Below the pieces are notes generated by a model that was not told where the DNA came from, did not search any database, and worked only from the letters and a program-made list of their open reading frames with translations. A DNA stretch of 35,158 nucleotides from positions 64,001 to 99,158 of the IMG/VR virus record IMGVR_UViG_3300000176_000003; one strand, given 5' to 3'. This DNA comes from a virus. Position numbers and translations under genes: made by a program. The stretch's first letter is position 1. Each line of letters begins with the position of its first letter. Positions 6,659 to 15,436 of the stretch are shown piece after piece.

Positions 6659-8422
6659 ATGGCCGGACTTGAACTTTTTGGTTTTGAAATAAAAAGAAGA
6701 CAAGAAGAAAATAAGAATATACCGTCGTTTGCACCTGTGGTGTCAGACGACGGTGCTCTTAACGTATCTGCTGGTGGTGCATATGGCACTTATCTAGATT
6801 TAGAAGGTTCTGCTAAAACTGAAGCAGAACTTGTTTCTAAGTATAGAGAAATGTCTATTCAACCAGAATGTGAAGGTGCAATTGATGATATTGTGAATGA
6901 AGCAATTGTTAAAGATGATAATCAAGAAATTGTAGATATTAATTTAGACAATTTAGACGTATCTACAAACATCAAAAATTTAATCATAGAAGAATGGAAT
7001 AACGTAGCACTATTATTGAACATCAATAATTATGGCTATGAGGTATTCAGACGTTGGTATATTGATGGTAGACTATATTACCATGTAATGATTGATGAAA
7101 CAAATCCTCGTGCTGGTATTCAGGAATTGAGATATATCGATCCTAGAACTATCAGAAAAATCAAAGCAATCAAAAGAGAACGTCGCGGCAATACGTTTGT
7201 CAATATTACCGCACAAGAATTTTATATGTATAATGAACGCGGTTTCCGTGGTGCTACTGCTACCGGTATGGATAATCAAGGAATAAGAATTTCTAAGGAC
7301 TCCATTGTTCAAGTTACATCTGGTCTTATGGATAAAGACAATCGTCTAGTTCTAGGCTATCTTCACAAGGCAATTAAGCCACTAAACCAACTTCGTATGT
7401 TGGAAGACGCAACAGTAATTTATCGTATTTCTCGCGCACCAGAGCGTCGTATTTTCTATATTGACGTAGGCAACCTTCCAAAGATGAAGGCTGAACAATA
7501 TGTTAAGGATATGATGACTCGTCATAAGAATCGTCTAGTATATGACGCCACAACAGGTGAAGTAAGAGACGACAGAAAGTTTATGACAATGCTTGAAGAC
7601 TATTGGCTACCTCGTCGTGAAGGTGGTCGTGGTACAGAAATTTCAACATTACCATCTGGGCAAAATCTAGGCGAGCTTTCCGACGTTAATTACTTCCAAA
7701 AGAAACTTTATAAGTCTCTAAATGTTCCTATGTCAAGAATCGATTCAGATTCTACTGGGTTTAATATGGGACGCGCAGCCGAAATTACTCAAGATGAACT
7801 AAAGTTCCAAAAGTATATCAACCGCCTTCATATCAGATTCTCTCAATTGTTTATGTTAGCTTTAGAAAAGCAACTACTATTGAAGGCAATTATTACATCA
7901 GAAGATTGGGAAAATTTCAAGAATAAGATTCACTTCAATTTCAAGAAAGACAATTATCATTCTGAATTGAAAGATGCTGAAATTCTTCGTGAAAGACTTA
8001 GTACACTTCAACTATTAGACCCATATGTAGGAATCTTCTATTCTCAAGAATGGATTAAGAAGAACATTCTAATGCAATCTGAAGAAGACATTTCTACTAT
8101 GAAAAAGCAAATGGAATCTGAAGAAATATTTCCATTAAGTGCTCTTGCTCAAATGCAAGCACAAGAAGATGAAGAGGCCCAAGCTGAAGCCGAAAGAAAA
8201 CCACCAGAAAAAAAAGAAACTCCTAAAAAGAGCAACACTAAGTCGAAATCAACTAAACCACCAGTAAAGCATAGTGTTGGGGGTAGAGCTACAAGTGGTG
8301 GTGATCCCGTAAGAACAGAGATTGTTAACGCAGGAAGTGGTCCATATACAAGAAATATGCCTGAAAAGTACTTCGACTGGAAGAAGCCTTTACTAAAGGC
8401 AAAAGCAAAAAATACTAAATAG
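6659..8422 (+). CDS. 20: Portal vertex protein, gp20-like
   Basis: Forms the dodecameric portal at one capsid vertex through which DNA is packaged; partner of the terminase. Strong gp20 features include EPECEGAIDDIVNEAIV-like text near residues 70-85 (here QPECEGAIDD), LRYIDPRTIRKI, and the long conserved stem/crown region with RISRAPERRIFYIDVGNLP and EDYWLPRREGGRGTEISTLP. Length 587 against 524 in T4. The extra length is largely a C-terminal Lys/Pro/Glu-rich tail (about 500-587) that looks disordered. The start has an AGGAGG-like site (GGTAGGAGG). It precedes the 67-like gene as in T4. Confidence 0.95.
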   Translation: MAGLELFGFEIKRRQEENKNIPSFAPVVSDDGALNVSAGGAYGTYLDLEGSAKTEAELVSKYREMSIQPECEGAIDDIVNEAIVKDDNQEIVDINLDNLDVSTNIKNLIIEEWNNVALLLNINNYGYEVFRRWYIDGRLYYHVMIDETNPRAGIQELRYIDPRTIRKIKAIKRERRGNTFVNITAQEFYMYNERGFRGATATGMDNQGIRISKDSIVQVTSGLMDKDNRLVLGYLHKAIKPLNQLRMLEDATVIYRISRAPERRIFYIDVGNLPKMKAEQYVKDMMTRHKNRLVYDATTGEVRDDRKFMTMLEDYWLPRREGGRGTEISTLPSGQNLGELSDVNYFQKKLYKSLNVPMSRIDSDSTGFNMGRAAEITQDELKFQKYINRLHIRFSQLFMLALEKQLLLKAIITSEDWENFKNKIHFNFKKDNYHSELKDAEILRERLSTLQLLDPYVGIFYSQEWIKKNILMQSEEDISTMKKQMESEEIFPLSALAQMQAQEDEEAQAEAERKPPEKKETPKKSNTKSKSTKPPVKHSVGGRATSGGDPVRTEIVNAGSGPYTRNMPEKYFDWKKPLLKAKAKNTK

Positions 8423-8445
8423 ATTATAAAATTAGGAGTTTAATT

Positions 8446-8625
8446 ATGCCTTATACGACAGACAATATTGTAGATTATATCATGGATAAGGATCATCTGA
8501 GTGTAAAAGCTGCTGTAGACGATATTATGGCAAGTAAGATTCAAGATGCTCTAGAACTCCGTAGAGAATATGTTGGCCAATCCATGTTTAATCCAAGTTC
8601 AGAGGAAACAGATGACTCAGAATAA
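8446..8625 (+). CDS. 67: Prohead core protein, gp67-like small protein
   Basis: A 59-residue ORF starting ATG at 8446 behind TTAGGAG. It reads MPYTTDNIVDYIMDKDHLSV, then a helical SKIQDALELRREYVGQSMFN and an acidic end. T4 gp67 is also a small, acidic-tailed core protein encoded between genes 20 and 21, and the segment on dividing into helices with ELRREYV-type text is shared by its relatives. It overlaps the start of the next gene by 14 nt. Assignment rests on position, size and a short helix; function in core assembly and proteolytic clearance is inferred from T4. Confidence 0.7.
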   Translation: MPYTTDNIVDYIMDKDHLSVKAAVDDIMASKIQDALELRREYVGQSMFNPSSEETDDSE

Positions 8626-9313
8626 TACTGATCTTCAAGAAGTAGAAGACCCAAAGGCAAAATATTATGAGCCAAAACCAGAAGGCGAAAAGGCTTTCTG
8701 GAAGACTCATATTGTAAAGAAGCATCTACACCCTGTAGCTGATGATGCGCAATTTAATGGTTCTAATGTAGCCAAAGATAAGACAAGAAAAGCTGATAAG
8801 TCTGATCTTCCAGAAGAAAAAATGTCTTCTCCAGAAAAGAAGAAACGCGAAGAAGTTGTTAAGGCAATGAAGGATAAGACTGCTGAATTCAAAGCCAAGT
8901 ATGGTGATCGCTGGAAGGACGTTATGTATGCTACAGCAACCAAACAAGCTATGGGAGAAGAAGCACTAGATGAAGACTCTCAAGCCGCTTCTTCAGATAG
9001 CCCAAGTTCTGGTGGTGGTGGGCCAACAGCAGGTTCGATTGATCCAACATCACATATTCAACATGGCCAACCTGTTCCTATGGCTAAAGGCAATTCTATT
9101 AAGGAGATGTTAGAGAAGATCGCACTACAAGCTGCAGAACTTCATGATTCTCTTGGTGAAAATCCAGAATTACAAGATTGGGCTAAGCAAAAGCTTGGCG
9201 AAAGCAGAGAATGTCTACAATCTGTTTACAAGCATATTAAGTCTGGCTCAAAGAACAATGAAGGCCAAAAAGATCCAATGGCCGGTCATCCTGATGCTGG
9301 AGGAAAAGTATAA
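8612..9313 (+). CDS. Probable prohead core or virion protein in the gene 68 position
   Basis: I chose the ATG at 8612 (MTQNNTDLQEV) because AGAGGA precedes it and it overlaps the previous stop; the longer frame from 8570 would run into gene 67-like codons. The protein is 233 residues and hydrophilic. Segments such as EKAFWKTHIVKKHLHPVADD and KYGDRWKDVMYATATKQAMG recur in virion proteins of cyanophage-type T4 relatives, as I recall. The middle has a Ser/Gly-rich linker (SSDSPSSGGGGPTAGS), and the C-terminus has a predicted helical pair. T4 gp68 occupies this slot, but I see no clear sequence match to it. Function in the head core is inferred from position. Confidence 0.6.
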   Translation: MTQNNTDLQEVEDPKAKYYEPKPEGEKAFWKTHIVKKHLHPVADDAQFNGSNVAKDKTRKADKSDLPEEKMSSPEKKKREEVVKAMKDKTAEFKAKYGDRWKDVMYATATKQAMGEEALDEDSQAASSDSPSSGGGGPTAGSIDPTSHIQHGQPVPMAKGNSIKEMLEKIALQAAELHDSLGENPELQDWAKQKLGESRECLQSVYKHIKSGSKNNEGQKDPMAGHPDAGGKV

Positions 9314-9654
9314 TGGCAATTATTCAAAATAGATCATTAGGACATGCAGTAACTTTAGATGTAGCCAATAGTACATATAGCTGCAATTCATTTGCCGTTC
9401 CAAACAGTTCAGTAGAAACAGTAACTGGACTTGCTGTTACTAAAATTCTTTGGACTGGTCCTTGGACAATTTCAATTGGTTCAAATCTAATCTTTCAAAC
9501 TTCAAACAACGAAGGCGTTTGGGATTTAAATTCTATGGGCATTTCTCTTGGTGGGTATGCTGGCGCAAATCTTAATGTAAATACTACATCTACTACGGCA
9601 ACATTAATTCTAAATGTTGCTAAGCAATCATCCACTATTGCATCTACTTGGTAA
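9313..9654 (+). CDS. Hypothetical beta-rich protein between 68-position gene and 21
   Basis: 113 residues, start joined to the previous stop as TAATG. I do not recognise the family. The sequence is rich in Ser, Thr, Asn and alternating hydrophobics (LVVTK-like strands such as LAVTKILWTGPWTISIG), with no charge clusters and no signal peptide, which suggests a small beta-sandwich. T4 has no gene in this position; it may be a capsid decoration or head accessory protein, inferred only from context. Confidence 0.6.
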   Translation: MAIIQNRSLGHAVTLDVANSTYSCNSFAVPNSSVETVTGLAVTKILWTGPWTISIGSNLIFQTSNNEGVWDLNSMGISLGGYAGANLNVNTTSTTATLILNVAKQSSTIASTW

Positions 9655-9664
9655 GGATAAAACG

Positions 9665-10324
9665 ATGAAGCTTATTTGCGAAACATTAGAAGACGTTTCA
9701 ATCATCAAGGAAGCCAGAGAAGACGGCAAGAAGAATTTCTACATTGAGGGACCATTCCTAATGGGGGATATTCCAAATAGAAATGGTAGAATTTATGAAA
9801 GCCGAATTCTAGCTAAAGAAGTTGCAAGATATACTAAGAATTACATTAAGGAAAATAGAGCATATGGCGAACTAGGCCATCCTGCTGGTCCAACAATTAA
9901 TCTTGATCGTGTCTCACACATTATCACAAGCCTTCATCAAGAAGGTTCTAATTTCATCGGTAAAGCTAAGATTACAGAAACCCCAATGGGAGACATCGTA
10001 AAGGGTCTTCTAGAATCTGGGGGTAAACTTGGCGTTTCTTCTCGTGGTATGGGTACAGTAACTAGAAGAAAAGATGGTATCATGGAAGTTGGAGAAGACT
10101 TCATGTTAGCAACCGCTGCTGATATTGTCGCTGATCCATCAGCACATATTGCCTATGTTGAATCTGTTGTTGAAGGTCTAGACTGGGTCTATGACGCAGC
10201 ATCAGGAAACTGGAAAGCAATGAAAGAATTGGAAATTCAAAAAGAACATATCGCAAAGTCTTCAATGAAGAAAATTAATGAAGAAAAGATAAGACTTTTT
10301 GAGCGTTTCCTTCGTACACTATAA
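9665..10324 (+). CDS. 21: Prohead maturation protease, gp21-like
   Basis: Serine protease that cleaves head core and capsid proteins during maturation (herpesvirus-assemblin fold). The start at 9665 (MKLICETLEDV) follows AAGGATAAAACG; a longer frame from 9614 overlaps the preceding gene and is unlikely. Catalytic His is in GELGHPAGP (about residue 72) and catalytic Ser in KLGVSSRGMG (about 125-126), matching H85/S140 of T4 gp21. 219 residues against 212 in T4. It lies between the core genes and the scaffold gene, as in T4. The basic C-terminus may be removed by self-processing. Confidence 0.93.
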   Translation: MKLICETLEDVSIIKEAREDGKKNFYIEGPFLMGDIPNRNGRIYESRILAKEVARYTKNYIKENRAYGELGHPAGPTINLDRVSHIITSLHQEGSNFIGKAKITETPMGDIVKGLLESGGKLGVSSRGMGTVTRRKDGIMEVGEDFMLATAADIVADPSAHIAYVESVVEGLDWVYDAASGNWKAMKELEIQKEHIAKSSMKKINEEKIRLFERFLRTL

Positions 10325-10346
10325 TAAATCTTAAAAAAACAATTTA

Positions 10347-10354
10347 TATAAATA
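10347..10354 (+). promoter_or_regulatory. T4-type late promoter for gene 22
   Basis: Exact TATAAATA 32 bases before the gene 22 ATG; AAAGGAG follows as ribosome binding site. Confidence 0.8.
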
Positions 10355-10385
10355 ATTAATAATCTTTCCAAAAGGAGTAGTTAAA

Positions 10386-11543
10386 ATGGCAGGTAAGAAA
10401 AATATTAGTGCGGAAACTCTAGATGAAGTGACTGCATCAGACGGCATCAGCCATACTGCTGATCCGTATGCATCTGGGGATTCATCACGTTCTGCTGACA
10501 AGAGTGCTGGAGAATCAAGCTATTCTTCTTCAACAAAGTCTGAAGTACTTAGCGCCATCATGAATCATATTGGTGGTTTAGATAAGGGCGCTCTAGGTAA
10601 CATTTATAAGGGTCTTCAAGGCGCTTCTGGTTCAGCTACTCGTGCAGCCGATAAGTCTGGTGGAGAAGGTTCACAATTGCGCATTTCAGTTTCAGACGCA
10701 GACCCAGTAACTGGCGCAAAACTAGCAAACGCTGGTGGTTCTGCTCCAACAACACATAATACAACAACCGGTAAGGGTGAAAGGGGGCAAATTCGCCTTT
10801 CACCAACTTCAGTAGTTGCTAAGGAAGACGTAGAAGAAATTTTTGGTGGTGATGAGCTATCAGAAGAACTAAAGGAAAAGGCAACTGTAGTATTCGAAGC
10901 GGCAATTAGTGCTCGCCTAGTTTCAGAAGTTGCTCGTCTAGAAGAAGAATTTGAAACACGTCTTGAAGAATCAGTAGAATCAATTCGTGGAGAAATTGTT
11001 GAAAATGTAGATAAGTATCTCTCTTATGCCGTTGAACAGTGGATTGAAGAGAACCAAGTAGCTATTGATACCGGATTAAAGAACGAAATGGCAGAAGAAT
11101 TTATGTCTGGCCTAAAGAGTCTATTTGAAGCAAATTATATCGACATCCCAGAAACTAAGGTCGATGTAGTTGCTGAAATGGTAGAAAAGATTGAAGAACT
11201 AGAGCTTCGTCTAAATGAAGAAATCGAAAAGAACATTTCTCTACAAGAAGAAACAGAAGTTCTTCAAGTAGAAGAAATTTTTTCAACAGCGGTAGAAGGA
11301 CTAGCAAAGACACAAGCTGAAAAGCTTCGTGATCTAGCAGAAGGTATTTCTTACCAAACTGTAGAAGAATTTGAAAAGAAAATCAATATCATTAAAGAAA
11401 CTTACTTCCCATCATCACAAAAGTCAACTTCAATTACTACACTAACAGAAGAAGTTGGATATGATGATGAAGAAGTATCAGATTCTGCAACCGGTCCAAT
11501 GGCTGCTTATATTCAAGCCGTATCTAGACAAGTCAAAAACTAA
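10386..11543 (+). CDS. 22: Prohead scaffolding core protein, gp22-like
   Basis: Major internal scaffold of the prohead, later degraded by gp21. The N-terminal 150 residues are Ser/Gly/Asp-rich with low complexity (repeated AADKSGGE and SADKSAGES text). From about residue 155 the protein is highly acidic, heptad-rich coiled coil (EVARLEEEFETRLEESVESI, and EEIEKNISLQEETEVLQVEE), as in gp22. The MAEEFMSGLKSLFEANYIDI segment matches the conserved gp22 core. 385 residues against 269 in T4; the extra length is the N-terminal low-complexity part. It is followed by gene 23 with its own late promoter. Confidence 0.9.
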   Translation: MAGKKNISAETLDEVTASDGISHTADPYASGDSSRSADKSAGESSYSSSTKSEVLSAIMNHIGGLDKGALGNIYKGLQGASGSATRAADKSGGEGSQLRISVSDADPVTGAKLANAGGSAPTTHNTTTGKGERGQIRLSPTSVVAKEDVEEIFGGDELSEELKEKATVVFEAAISARLVSEVARLEEEFETRLEESVESIRGEIVENVDKYLSYAVEQWIEENQVAIDTGLKNEMAEEFMSGLKSLFEANYIDIPETKVDVVAEMVEKIEELELRLNEEIEKNISLQEETEVLQVEEIFSTAVEGLAKTQAEKLRDLAEGISYQTVEEFEKKINIIKETYFPSSQKSTSITTLTEEVGYDDEEVSDSATGPMAAYIQAVSRQVKN

Positions 11544-11548
11544 ATTTC

Positions 11549-11556
11549 TATAAATA
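11549..11556 (+). promoter_or_regulatory. T4-type late promoter for gene 23
   Basis: Exact TATAAATA 33 bases before the gene 23 ATG; GGAAAAGGGAGAG gives a purine-rich ribosome binding site. Confidence 0.85.
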
Positions 11557-11588
11557 TAATTGACCCAATAAGGAAAAGGGAGAGAAAA

Positions 11589-12938
11589 ATGTATCTAAAC
11601 GAGGAAATTCAAAAGAAGTGGAAGCCACTAATTGAGCACTCTGAGCTTGCTCCAATTACTGACTCACACAAGCGTTCTGTAACCGCTCAGCTTCTAGAAA
11701 ATACAGAAGCTGCTATGGCTCAAGAAGGCGGATCATCTTTCGGTTCACTACTTGAAACAACTGGTGGTTCTCCAACATCACTAACCGGCGGTTCAGCTAA
11801 CTACGATCCAGTACTTATCTCACTAGTACGTCGTGCTCTACCAAACCTAATCGCATATGACATCTGCGGCGTTCAGCCAATGACAGGTCCAACCGGCCTA
11901 ATCTTTGCTCTACGTCCACAGTATGACTCACAGTCAGGTGCAAACGCATTCTACTATGAAGCCAACACTGGACAATCAACATATGGCATGGGCGCTCTTA
12001 ATGGCTCACAAGCTGTTGGTAACACCGCTGGTAACTGGGGTGGTATCTATGCTGTTAACACTTCAACTGTTGTTTCAGGCAGCAATACTACATATAACTT
12101 CGCTGGTGGTGCTAACACAGCCGTTGCCGAAGCTCTAGGTACTTCTGGTGGTGCTAACCTTGACTTCAATCAAATGGCCTTCTCAATCGATAAGGTCACT
12201 GTTTCTGCCAAGTCACGCGCTCTAAAGGCTGAGTATTCAATCGAACTAGCACAAGACCTAAAGGCAATCCATGGTCTAGACGCCGAAACAGAACTTTCAA
12301 CAATTCTATCTGCTGAAATTCTGTCAGAAATCAACCGCGAAATTGTTCGTACAATCAACCTAACAGCTACAGCCGGTGCTGCTGATACTACATCAGCCGG
12401 TACTTTCGATCTAGACGTTGACTCAAACGGACGTTGGTCAGTTGAAAAGTTCAAGGGTCTAATGTTCCAAGTTGAACGCGAAGCTAACCTAATCGCCAAG
12501 AATACACGTCGTGGTAAGGGTAATATCCTAATCTGTTCTTCAGATGTGGCTTCTGCTCTACAAATGGCTGGCGTTCTAGATTACGCTCCTGCTCTAAACT
12601 CAAACAACCTACAAGTTGATGACACTGGCAATACCTTCGCCGGTATTCTAAACGGACGCATTCGCGTTTATGTTGACCCATATGCTGGTGGTCATTATAT
12701 GACTGTTGGTTATAAGGGTGCATCAGCATTCGACGCAGGTCTATTCTACTGCCCATACGTTCCACTACAAATGGTTCGTGCAGTTGGACAAGACTCATTC
12801 CAACCAAAGATTGGGTTCAAGACTCGTTACGGAGTTGTTGCTAACCCATTCTCACGTGGTGCAAACGGTTCAGACGGTACACTAGTACAAAATGTAAACG
12901 TTTATTACCGCCGCGTGTTGGTAAATAATATCCTATAA
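11589..12938 (+). CDS. 23: Major capsid protein, gp23-like
   Basis: HK97-fold hexamer subunit of the head. The N-terminus MYLNEEIQKKWKPLIEHSEL and the segment LVRRALPNLIAYDICGVQPM (about residues 78-97) are hallmark gp23 sequences. The GPTGLIFALRPQY strand and the C-terminal MVRAVGQDSFQPKIGFKTRY and GVVANPF region are also strongly conserved. 449 residues, shorter than T4 (521) and closer to marine relatives. The first ~60 residues probably form the delta domain removed by gp21. Codon use is noticeably biased to CTA (Leu) and TCA (Ser), unlike the TTA-rich endonuclease genes here. A strong terminator follows. Confidence 0.97.
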   Translation: MYLNEEIQKKWKPLIEHSELAPITDSHKRSVTAQLLENTEAAMAQEGGSSFGSLLETTGGSPTSLTGGSANYDPVLISLVRRALPNLIAYDICGVQPMTGPTGLIFALRPQYDSQSGANAFYYEANTGQSTYGMGALNGSQAVGNTAGNWGGIYAVNTSTVVSGSNTTYNFAGGANTAVAEALGTSGGANLDFNQMAFSIDKVTVSAKSRALKAEYSIELAQDLKAIHGLDAETELSTILSAEILSEINREIVRTINLTATAGAADTTSAGTFDLDVDSNGRWSVEKFKGLMFQVEREANLIAKNTRRGKGNILICSSDVASALQMAGVLDYAPALNSNNLQVDDTGNTFAGILNGRIRVYVDPYAGGHYMTVGYKGASAFDAGLFYCPYVPLQMVRAVGQDSFQPKIGFKTRYGVVANPFSRGANGSDGTLVQNVNVYYRRVLVNNIL

Positions 12939-12961
12939 AATATATACTTTTATAACTTTTA

Positions 12962-12969
12962 TATAAATA
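12962..12969 (+). promoter_or_regulatory. Late-promoter-like TATAAATA abutting the gene 23 terminator
   Basis: Exact TATAAATA, but transcription from it would start inside the terminator hairpin at 12971, and no plus-strand gene follows. It is either chance in AT-rich DNA or a leftover. Confidence 0.3.
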
Positions 12970-12970
12970 G

Positions 12971-13000
12971 GGGTGGTAGGGAAACTTACCACCCTTTTTT
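12971..13000 (+). terminator. Rho-independent terminator after gene 23
   Basis: Ten-pair stem GGGTGGTAGG / CTTACCACCC (one G-U pair) with a GAAA loop, then six T. It ends the head-gene transcripts. Confidence 0.92.
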
Positions 13001-13050
13001 ATGGAGAATTATATATCTAAAATTAGAGCAACAAGCTGAATATAATATAG

Positions 13051-14445
13051 CTATTCTAACACAAATGTTATTGTACCACAATTCCATATTTTTCCGATAT
13101 TCAACAATTTTGTTATTTGTTTCTCTGACATATTCTGATCAAAGTCTTTTAGTTTGGATTTTGTAAATTGTGTTCTAGGTACTCGTTTTGAATAATGGTC
13201 AATTACATACCAATATGATGGTGGGTTTTCGTGTGATTTTTTGAACCCATTCTTTATATAAACATTTCCATCAGAATAGCTTCTATCGGCATATGACACA
13301 ATGCTTCCTGAAAAGCTTTTTCTAAAATAAGATAAAAGTTTAGAAAAACCTCCAACGACATTAGTATTTAAAATAGTACAATATCTAACCAATTCCCAAT
13401 CATATTTTTTGTTGAATCTTGGCTTATTAAATGTCATTACTGCAACCAGAGAACCTTGATTATATAAGCCGAGATTAACAGAAGATTTTGAGTAGGACTG
13501 AATGTGGTTTTTATTTGCAAAGTCTTTGGCTATATGTGGAATTATCTCTTTAATTTCACACTTCCTCGCAAAGATCTTTTCTTTTGTCCCCTGTAGTTTG
13601 TTGGAAATCATAGACTTAATTTTATCTTTCTGAAATTTCCAATCATCTTCCCACACATGAAGAAGAAAGATACCTCTGTCAGCACACAAGTTAGTCTTAT
13701 TAAAGTGTAGTAGTTTTTCTTTAAATTCTTCGGTATGATAATATAACCCATTATATTCAATTGCAAACTTTAGTTCAGGAATTAATATATCTAATTCTTT
13801 ACCAATATATCCCACACCATTAGAGACAATATTCAAGTCTGGTCTGATACTTTTCACATAATCTAATACTTCAAGTTCTCCTATAGAAATTTTCTTATGA
13901 TTTCGTTCATATGAATTAGGATTTCTTGTTATAATACCATGTTTTTGCATAAATTTAGATACAGTAGCCTTTGATGTTCCAAGAAGGTCTGCAATTTCTT
14001 GAAGTTTGTTTCCTTTGTCATATATGTCTTGAATATATTCTTTATTTCCTAAAAGCATCTTGGTAGTGTGTTCAGATTCATTTAACCTGATATGAGGAAT
14101 ATTGTGATACTTTATCCACTTAGTTACGGGCGCTATAGATATCCCAAGACTTTCTGCAATATTTTCAATTGATTTTCTTTGGATAATTCTTTGATCAAAT
14201 AACCAATTTTTATCCGACAGTTTCAACAAACTATTTTCAGAAATTCTAGACTTTGCATTTTTCTTGTTGGCTTGTTGAGAAGCTTCCTTATGGCTCTTTC
14301 TTTCAATGCCATAATCAATCAACCATTTTCGCACAGTTGGGTTGGAAGTACAATAGATTCTAGCCAATTCGGAAATAGATACCCCAGATTGGTTATATTG
14401 TTCTTGCAATTCTTCTTTATTTGGTGTTTCTTTTTTATGGCTCAT
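13051..14445 (-). CDS. Free-standing Vsr-like homing endonuclease with HTH repeats
   Basis: 464 residues and apparently intact. Three N-terminal helix-turn-helix modules are visible (about 11-48, 80-116 and 134-172), each with a SI.ELA / TV.KW pattern such as ISELARIYCTSNPTVRKWL. A nuclease core follows (188-270): GKELDILIPELKFAIEYNG (Asp219, Glu230), YYHTEE, then HFNKTNLC and LLHVWEDDW, as in phage Vsr/EDxHD endonucleases. The C-terminal ~170 residues (NLGLYNQGSLVAVMTFNKPR to GFKKSHENPPSYWYVI) look like an acetyltransferase-like fold found attached to such nucleases. It is convergent with gene 23 and lies alone between two plus-strand terminators. Likely target: the gene 23 region of related phages. 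No good Shine-Dalgarno is seen. Confidence 0.85.
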   Translation of the reverse strand: MSHKKETPNKEELQEQYNQSGVSISELARIYCTSNPTVRKWLIDYGIERKSHKEASQQANKKNAKSRISENSLLKLSDKNWLFDQRIIQRKSIENIAESLGISIAPVTKWIKYHNIPHIRLNESEHTTKMLLGNKEYIQDIYDKGNKLQEIADLLGTSKATVSKFMQKHGIITRNPNSYERNHKKISIGELEVLDYVKSIRPDLNIVSNGVGYIGKELDILIPELKFAIEYNGLYYHTEEFKEKLLHFNKTNLCADRGIFLLHVWEDDWKFQKDKIKSMISNKLQGTKEKIFARKCEIKEIIPHIAKDFANKNHIQSYSKSSVNLGLYNQGSLVAVMTFNKPRFNKKYDWELVRYCTILNTNVVGGFSKLLSYFRKSFSGSIVSYADRSYSDGNVYIKNGFKKSHENPPSYWYVIDHYSKRVPRTQFTKSKLKDFDQNMSEKQITKLLNIGKIWNCGTITFVLE

Positions 14446-14525
14446 GCGATTTTATGTCTAAGTTTAATAAATACTAAATAGAATATAACTACAATCAAGA
14501 TAAATAAAAATATCTAGATTAACTT

Positions 14526-14554
14526 GGGGAAGGCTTCGGCCTTCCCCTTTTTTT
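14526..14554 (+). terminator. Rho-independent terminator with TTCG loop (plus orientation)
   Basis: Perfect nine-pair stem GGGGAAGGC / GCCTTCCCC closed by the stable TTCG tetraloop, followed by seven T on the plus strand. On the minus strand it sits just after the stop codon at 14557 but lacks a following U tract, so it is optimal only for plus-strand read-through. Confidence 0.85.
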
Positions 14555-14556
14555 GT

Positions 14557-15078
14557 TTAATCGTGGTCGTATTCGTTTACGTAATTCTCATCCTTAGTTA
14601 GAATAACTTGAACGTGATTACCAAAAACTTGTTCAAGAATTTCTGGATTTTTCTGGATGACAGTCTTAAAGGCTTCACATTTTTCTGTTACACCAGGATA
14701 CTTTTCCTGGGTTGCTAGGTATTCCGCATATTTTTCTGGATTATGCTTTTCGTAATATTCCTTAGTCCAAGAACCCCAAAGTTCTGCCTTAACATATAGA
14801 TCATCATCTTCATATTCATAAACATCCAGAACATCTTCAGGCTCAAACCCCTCTAGAATAAAGATAGGTTCATTTACGCTAAAGACACAGTCATCACCAT
14901 CATTAAAATAAGGTGTATATTGGGTCCAAGCTACAGCCTGTACAGGAACTTCTTCAAAGAATGCCTTAGTAATATTCTTAAATTCTGACTGAAGCTTTTC
15001 TTGATATGACTTACGCATAATTTCAAGCTCAGCATTCATATCATTAATCTTATTAGTAATATCTGTAAAGTTTATCAT
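14557..15078 (-). CDS. Conserved phage hypothetical protein, acidic
   Basis: The start at 15078 (MINFTDITNKIND) is supported by TTAGGAG seven bases upstream; the longer frame from 15096 would overlap the upstream gene. 173 residues, strongly acidic, with an N-terminal amphipathic helix (NDMNAELEIMRKSYQEKLQ), a Tyr/Asp-rich middle (DVYEYEDDDLYVKAELWGSW), and a helical C-terminus ending EYDHD. I do not recognise the family. It is the last gene of the minus-strand operon. Confidence 0.75.
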   Translation of the reverse strand: MINFTDITNKINDMNAELEIMRKSYQEKLQSEFKNITKAFFEEVPVQAVAWTQYTPYFNDGDDCVFSVNEPIFILEGFEPEDVLDVYEYEDDDLYVKAELWGSWTKEYYEKHNPEKYAEYLATQEKYPGVTEKCEAFKTVIQKNPEILEQVFGNHVQVILTKDENYVNEYDHD

Positions 15079-15088
15079 AATATATCTC

Positions 15089-15436
15089 CTAATCAATGTT
15101 TTCAGATTTAGTTCGTTTGTGGGTTCCGCTCATCCAAGGTTCAAGCGGCAAATCTCTAAGCCAACGCTCCACGGTTGGAATAAAACCTAGATCATCTTGA
15201 ATATGTTCTTCCGCTACATCGCGTACAGAAACATCTTTTCCTTGGGTGTTGGTAATATAAACACCAAATACTTGTTCAGCTAAATAACACCCTAAGCTAG
15301 AATGAAGAATTGCTCTATGTCTAACATCAGGCATCGCAACTTTAGACTGATCAATAAAGTTGTGGATTGGTAGATAATCCTCTGGAATTCCACCATGACG
15401 CTTGGCAGAAATCTTAGCATGGATCAGGGGTTTCAT
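15089..15436 (-). CDS. Conserved hypothetical phage protein (DUF6915-like)
   Basis: 115 residues. The text HAKISAKRHGGIPEDYLPIH, then DVRHRAILHSSLGCYLAEQVFG, ITNTQGKDVSVRDVAEEHI and DDLGFIPTVERWL is a family I have seen repeatedly in phage genomes (probably DUF6915), with several conserved His and no assigned function. It abuts the gene upstream (15437) and sits in the nucleotide-metabolism operon. Confidence 0.75.
   Translation of the reverse strand: MKPLIHAKISAKRHGGIPEDYLPIHNFIDQSKVAMPDVRHRAILHSSLGCYLAEQVFGVYITNTQGKDVSVRDVAEEHIQDDLGFIPTVERWLRDLPLEPWMSGTHKRTKSENID

Noticed and set aside
8570-8611. Upstream extension of the 68-position gene
   Set aside because: Lies in the coding frame overlap with the 67-like gene; the ATG at 8612 has the better ribosome binding site.
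12170-12807. Two overlapping minus-strand frames inside gene 23
   Set aside because: Codon-bias shadows of the strongly expressed capsid gene; no start signals or recognisable text.
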